Assembly: GCA_006937955.1 (NCBI GenBank) | Contig: SSNP01000147.1 | Coordinates: forward strand, 665,645 to 729,644 | Length of the DNA: 64,000 nt | Direction of reading: 5' to 3' | Source: Pachypanchax playfairii | Lineage: Eukaryota; Chordata; Actinopteri; Cyprinodontiformes; Aplocheilidae | In this document: piece after piece, positions 23,881 to 64,000 of the stretch | How positions within the stretch are numbered: position 1 is the stretch's first letter | How the letters are laid out: every line of letters starts with the position of its first letter | The notes under the pieces: model-generated | What the model was told of the DNA's origin: nothing | Database searches by the model: none | What the model saw: the letters and a program-made list of their open reading frames with translations, nothing else | Translations under genes and position numbers: made by a program

Positions 23881-23890
23881 CCCCCCCCCC

Positions 23891-24000
23891 NNNNNNNNNN
23901 NNNNNNNNNNNNNNNNNNNNNNNNNNNNNNNNNNNNNNNNNNNNNNNNNNNNNNNNNNNNNNNNNNNNNNNNNNNNNNNNNNNNNNNNNNNNNNNNNNNN
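23891..24000. other. assembly gap of 110 N
   Basis: The gap is flanked by a poly-C run on the left and a CA tract on the right, a typical place for an unsequenced simple repeat. Confidence 0.99.
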
Positions 24001-24018
24001 CACACACACACACACACC

Positions 24019-27000
24019 CAGCGTCCTCTGAGGCTTATGAGAAAAACACAAGAACCATCGACTTAAAACATCTCAGCAAAATCTCTGACCAGTAGCAGGA
24101 CAGCAGGACTGCTTATGTCCCCCGGGGACATGTGTGTCATGAGAAGGAGATAAAAAGAGAAGCAGAGGATAGTTGATAGAACAGTTCATCAATGCTCTCC
24201 AGAGAAATGATTGTCCTGCTGATGGAGAAGTCAATAAAAAGAAAAAAGCAGCGCATCAGCTGTTGCATCAGTACATGCGAGCGGAGATGACACAATAACA
24301 AACACACTGAAAATATGGTGGAAAAGATCCTTCTGGAAAGATCAGGAGACCCAAAATTAGTTGAAAATGATGGATAACAAAAACCAACAATGACAGCAAC
24401 GTATCTTCATAGAGAGTAAAAGAACTAATTCAGGGTTGCCCACACTTTTTTTAGTTTGTGAGCTACTTTTAAAACAACCAGCTCAAAATGAGTTGTATGT
24501 TTGCAAACCTTGCATCACCACATGAACCCTTACAGCACAACACAACACTATTCAATCCATTCATGGTTCCTACCTGACTCGGATGACTTGCACTAAATGG
24601 AATCAGCCAAGGTTACAAAGTTTGGACAGTAGCTGCTGGTAGTCCGCCTCAGGCAGGCCTCCAAATGATCATCAGTCATGGTCGAACAGTAATCTTCATA
24701 TGGGAAACGGCTGACTCACATAAATACTGCAGGTAGTGCCAAATAATACACATAATGTTGTAAAACGTGACCTTTTCTGTGTGAAGAAGTTCCAGAGGTG
24801 ACAAAGGGAGGATTAATAATAGGCTAATATCTAAATTTAAAATGAAAAAACCTTTTGGGTTTTTAAATGTCTTGCAGTCTGCTCACAAGAACTGCTGTTT
24901 GATTGTGATCAATACATCGAGCATTCTGCTGTAAACAAATCATTCATCAGACTACAACTAACTCATGCTTAGAATAATATGGATTTCTCATTTCCTGTCT
25001 GTCAGGAACCCGTCATGATTAGAAAGAACTTAATAATTCCAAAACAAAAGAGTACTGGAGACGCAGAAGGAAGGTTGTTGTATTTGCTGTTGATATTGTT
25101 CCATCAGACCACTCGAAGGGAGGAAGTCCTCTGTCTGAGCTGCCAGGCCTGTGTGTGTGGTTGTGTGTGGGGGTGTGTGTGTGGGTCTGCGGATACGAGA
25201 CTGCCCTGTTATCTTTTGTGGAAAAGGTCACACAGGTCTGGCGGAAGAAGCAAAAGCAACAGCCATCTGTGTTTTCCACATTTGCTGGTGCTGCTATCTA
25301 AACCAGGGAGTGAACACACACAAGCAGACATCACATCGTCCACTCATGCTTATAGATGTGAGAAACATCATGAGATGCATGTCATAAGAAGTAGGAAAGT
25401 CCCCTGATATCTTATCCAACTTCTAATATGGTGACATGTATCATTGTTTTCTCAACACACAATTTATGTACCTGCATTGCTGCAGCGAACAGTATCAGAA
25501 ATATGACTTATAATTTCTGTTTTTATTGTGTTGAATGCCACATTCTCATTAATCATGTAGGAGCGTAACAAACCTTCCCAGAATAAATTTTATCTTGCAA
25601 CTCTGACATTTGAAAAATTCCCATTCTGCTCTGCTTTCAGTGTGCAGCAGCTAATGACAAACACTCTGAGGCGTTTGAGAGTTGCACGCTGACAGACTTA
25701 AACACTGAAGACATGCATTTCGCCCACACGAGGATCTGCATCCTCCCTGTCGTCTTCGGCCGTAAAATGTGAAAACACTCACAGGAAGAGAAACTTCTGA
25801 CTTGTTTTTTTTTAAGATCCTGTTGTTTTCCCTCCACTGTCTCACTTTAGCAGAGACCACAATCTCAGCACTAGTTGTGGACTGAATACACACTTGCTTA
25901 TGAAGATCAAGTCATTTAATGTCTATGCTGGGAGTTCATGAGCTGAGTGTTGGACAATTCAAATTATAAACAAAGGCATTCTGCACAGTTTGGTGAATAA
26001 AAAGAAAGCCTGCAGAGATGTAGACCACAGAAACTCATCAGTTTCTCACAAATAAAGGTCTCTAAAGACACAGATATTTGTTTTTAATAAAGCTATTTGG
26101 GATTTCTTTTTTTCTTACAATAGATCACCGATTTTTAGAGCGCAGTTTGGATGGTTGTCTCTGCTGCACTAGAGAAATAAAAAAAATAAATAAAAAAAAC
26201 AAGAAATCCATCTGTTATCAGTGTCTGGCCTACTTTCTGGGTTTTAGGCTAATTAACTGCAGCGCTGACAGCCGTTGTGAGACAGCCAATAAATTTAGTA
26301 GGAGAGCAACAATACACTGTGTTTTTTTTTCCTATTTTCTTTTAAATTTATTTTTATTATGAAGAATTGTTGGCACATCTAGAAGAGTCCAACTTCACAC
26401 AAACAGCCTTTTTAAACTTGTTCTTACACGTATGTAACATCCAAAGCAATAACTTATCTTTAATAATATATTTTTTTTTTCGACAGAATCGACATTTGTT
26501 ATTCACATGACAACATTAATACACTGCGATGTATTTTGACTGATTTACTGTAGAAATCCAAAAGCCCTTTGGGGAATAAATTGTGTATATGCTGCTTTTT
26601 GATGAAGTGCTGATTCTGTGGTCCACCTGTTTACTGTGGAGCTCTGTCACGTGCAGAGATGGTCACTGGGGACGAGATATTCGAATGGGGGTCCTGATAT
26701 ATGGGCTACTGCTGACAACAGGGGTTTTCTGTTGTTGTTGTTGAAAACTGGTATTATACATAAAGGCTGCTGACTTGTATGGTACAGCTGGTTGATGCAT
26801 TCAATTTAGCATTACCTTCATTTCAGTTCTTGGTTAAAAATGATCAAACTCCAATAATTCTAAAATAATATCTACATTCCACCGTTTTCTGACATTTTAA
26901 TAAAGTCTGATCTCATGTCATATCTATCTCATTGATTTTTTTAAGTTTCTTAATAACAAATCTAAAAGTATCCTCATCTCAGCGGAACGCTGCTGTGCAC

Positions 27001-29240
27001 AGCTGGGAATCAATAAAACATATCAATATTGATTCGATGCACTGCAGCAGTCAAATGCTTTGCTATCCAATTACAAAGGTGTTTCAGGTCACTTTAAGGA
27101 GTGAAAGACCGTCCTCTGATTCTTCCTGAGATTCCCAGAAATCAATGTGTGAATTCGATACACAAATCATCGCCTTCTTCAGTCCAACCAGTGAAACACT
27201 TTCAACTAAAGCGCAGTACATGGACTCTGATTCATTAAGGGTGCAATTTTACCTGACTCGTGTCCCGTGTCCATCTGCTAAAGCAGGTGTTATGGATTTT
27301 CTCAGCTCTGGGAACAAGTTTCCAACCATGTTCCTGATCTCTTTTCCTGTTTTTTTATTTTTTTGTTGTTGTTGTTTTGTGCAGCCGAATAAGCGGGAGA
27401 TAAAGTTGGTTTGTTCCCTTCAACCACAGAATGTTTTTTTTTACTTTAATATCTCCCAGTCCGTCTTTCTCTTCCAGTCAAGCAGTGTTCTAGGTGGGGG
27501 TGACAGAGCACAGCTTGCAGCTACAGGCTGTCCAGGAAACTCCTGTCCTGTGTCCAAAAAACATGTTTTGACCGCCTGTGCCACACATCTGGAGGGATAT
27601 TTACTCCTAAACCCATTCATGTCTCCAGCAATGTGACACAATACTCTTGACAGGTTCTATTTGCACACCCAGCAAAAGCAAAACATATTTTGATCTAATG
27701 AGAGCAAAAAAAGGTCATAAGCACCAGTTGTGCATGAAAGACTCTTGAGAGTGGTAATTTGGCACAGCTAAAAGATCAGAGTGGAGCTATGTTTAGCAAT
27801 CCAGTTTCAAAACAAAAGGTTATAGCAGCAGTAAATGTGTTACTGCTGACACATAAAAAATATTTTGCCTTCAGCTCTCTACAATGGTCATATCACAGTT
27901 CTGACAAGCAAAACAAGTCAGTGACTGAGACAGTTTATTCAAAATAAACTACTCAGCATGTCATACAAATTGTTCCTTGTTGCTTAAAACATGGAGATCT
28001 CTTCTTTAACACAAGTGGTTTCTTGTTGAATACTCCTTTTAGAGGCAAACTAAATAATTCAGAAACTCTATAATCACACACACACCAAAGCATTTCTTCT
28101 ATTAATGAGACGATCCTTATGCAAGAACAAAGATAATACGGCTCGTTCATGACACAAACGCTCTCTAATCACCTCTTAAAGTCTGATAGGTCTTTGCACG
28201 TGCAGCCGAGCCCAAGTCCTTCCTGCACCAAACCATCTGGAATGGGAATATTGCAGTGTGTAATGAATGGGTCTATATGCCACTGCAGCAGTCAGGATCA
28301 GAGCCCCGTGGCGATTTACCACAGCCAACTCTTTCATTGTGCTTCTCTTTTCTATCACTATCCACTTCATCTCTCCCGTGTCTGCCGCATTGTTTGACCT
28401 TCAAGTGTGCAGAAGAGAAGGAGAAAGAAGGTGAGATAGTCTCATCCCAACATGTGGGCCTTTAACAAGTGTTAGGAACTGTCAAATCAAAGACCCCCAT
28501 AGGAAAAAAAATCCTAGCTTCCCATATGTAGCCCGTTGTCTCTCTAGCCTTGAAAGCCTCCCATAAGTCTCAGCTTTAAGTACACTAGTACCTCAAATTG
28601 TCAAACTCAAACACGAGTAGCATCAGTCAGTAAACTGTGTGTGAGGCTATTAAGAGGTTAATATCATAAAACCTTTTGCATTTGTTGCTAGGGAAATGTT
28701 GCCTGTTGTGCAGGAAACGGGGAGAGCAGTTTCCTGTTATGGAGAGAGGTTTTTCAAGAGTTGCATTCATTTAATCCTATAACAGATGCTTGTTCAGGAA
28801 GTGGAGCCAGAAGCAAAAGCTTTCGGTGTCCTAGACAAACTGTTTTTGGAAACTGCTTTTAGGAACCTTTCAGTGTGCACTGTTCTGGTCCAGGAAATAA
28901 TCCACGAGCAAAACATACTGAGGACAGCTGTGAGAAAAAATGTCTGATTGAGTTTGTACCTCGTCACATAAAAAGCTGTGATGTTCAGACTTGAGCAGTC
29001 AGCTGAGCTGCTCTTGTGTCTTGTAATGCAGAGACGCAAAACTTAAAATGAAGCAGTCTGTTATTTCTGCAAGAACACCTTCAGACTTAAAGACAGTTGA
29101 TTGGTTGTGAACTGGTTTAGAGGCATTATTCAAATTACTAATATTTAATTAATTCAGCACCTTGGAGTCGACCCTCTATTTGCGCAAATGTATGTCGTCA
29201 AACACAACAAAGTAATGCGCTGAGTGTATAACTGACAGGT
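24019..29240. other. gene-free sequence upstream of fgd5
   Basis: No coding exon, RNA gene or repeat with definable ends was recognised. The two longest open frames (24979-25407 and 27145-27636, plus strand) have no domain, no homologue I recognise and unusual composition (TG-rich or TTT/TGT-rich). They look like chance frames. Confidence 0.45.
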
Positions 29241-29269
29241 AATGGACTAAACTTTCTTTTTTTTTTATT

Positions 29270-29593
29270 TTACAAAAGAAAAAAAAAGGACAAAACACGC
29301 GCTCCATGACCGCGCTAAGCTGAAGCCCAACCTCAGGAAGCGCCGAGCAGCACCTCCCGTTTCCACACAGGAGCGCACCAGTGCGCTGCGACAGCAGGAG
29401 CGGAGATGCACGCTGGATTCGAGCCCAACTGCGCGACAAGAAGAAGACAACGATGATGACTCCTCTGTCACAGCTCCTCATCCTGTTTGCGATGCGTTTG
29501 GATTAAGTTTGTTGGGATTTGGAGGAGAATCTTCACTGCGTGGGAGAAATGAGGACCGCTCTCGGTTACCGTGGATGATGATGATGTCCCACA
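29270..29593 (+). promoter_or_regulatory. fgd5: probable fgd5 promoter and 5' untranslated region
   Basis: GC content and CpG count rise sharply from about 29300 to 29430 in an otherwise AT-rich area, as at many vertebrate promoters. No TATA box was seen. The transcription start cannot be fixed from sequence. Within the likely leader there is a 9-codon upstream frame (ATG at 29549, stop 29576-29578) and a run of four ATGs at 29575-29586. Confidence 0.5.

Positions 29594-29603
<10 letters not shown>
29575..29603 (+). promoter_or_regulatory. upstream ATG cluster overlapping the fgd5 start
   Basis: Four consecutive ATG codons (29575, 29578, 29581, 29584) lie 10-19 bases before the main ATG in another frame. 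After splicing, this frame continues in exon 2 to a stop at 31402-31404, giving about 70 codons that overlap the main start. The later three ATGs have A at -3, a favourable context. Confidence 0.6.

Positions 29604-64000
<34,397 letters not shown>

Noticed and set aside
24979..25407. 142-codon plus-strand open frame
   Set aside because: It runs across a TGTG/GTGG-rich patch and has no recognisable family; treated as chance.
27145..27636. 163-codon plus-strand open frame
   Set aside because: Composition follows TTT/TGT-rich DNA, with no domain, homologue or splice context; treated as chance.

Overview
The window is vertebrate genomic DNA, almost certainly from a teleost fish and probably a percomorph. 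The evidence is one spread-out multi-exon gene with GT-AG introns and an intact protein of the FGD5 family, a vertebrate-type tRNA-Glu gene, long (TG)n tracts, and a dense load of fish-type repeats: tRNA-derived SINEs, CR1/L2/Rex1-like LINE fragments, and hAT-like, TTAA-target and Tc1/mariner-like elements. No bacterial or viral gene organisation and no CRISPR array was seen.

Positions 1-11,360 are repeat-rich and dominated by a direct duplication of about 5.2 kb (167-5411 and 5413-10604). The two copies are joined by a single N at 5412. Each copy carries a nested pair of copies of one dispersed TTAA-flanked inverted-repeat element. The right edge of the second copy holds a broken coiled-coil coding exon on the minus strand; the first copy has only its 3' half. 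Positions 11,360-29,240 have no recognisable host gene. They hold MITEs, a possible Harbinger relic, an LTR-retrotransposon relic, a deleted Tc1/mariner-like transposon, a 110-base gap (23,891-24,000), and a few sites that could be regulatory.

From 29,594 to the window end a single plus-strand gene, fgd5 (FYVE, RhoGEF and PH domain-containing 5), can be followed through 21 coding exons whose phases all agree. The first coding exon gives only 10 coding bases. A 2,770-base exon then encodes the acidic, disordered N-terminal two thirds. Exons 4-11 encode the DH (RhoGEF) domain, 12-15 the first PH domain, 16-17 the FYVE zinc finger, 18 a linker and 19-21 the second PH domain. The window ends inside the last visible exon, a few codons from where the human protein stops. 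The readable coding sequence is 4,589 bases (1,529 codons plus 2 bases), without a stop or frameshift.

The fgd5 introns hold most of the repeats on the right half. Intron 2 (10.4 kb) has two LINE 3' ends, an RT-bearing LINE, two SINEs and a 1.3-kb hAT-like element. Intron 4 is mostly one TTAA element. Intron 7 has two terminal-inverted-repeat elements and a (TG)n tract of about 150 bases. Intron 18 carries an antisense tRNA-Glu(CTC) gene. Intron 20 has a further inverted-repeat element.

The most notable observations are the four consecutive out-of-frame ATGs just before the fgd5 start, a His-to-Gln change in the FYVE basic motif, FOX:ETS-like sites carried by the dispersed TTAA element (including one copy inside fgd5), the antisense tRNA-Glu with a compensated stem pair, and the single-N duplication, which may be an assembly artefact. 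I found no convincing new multi-gene system.
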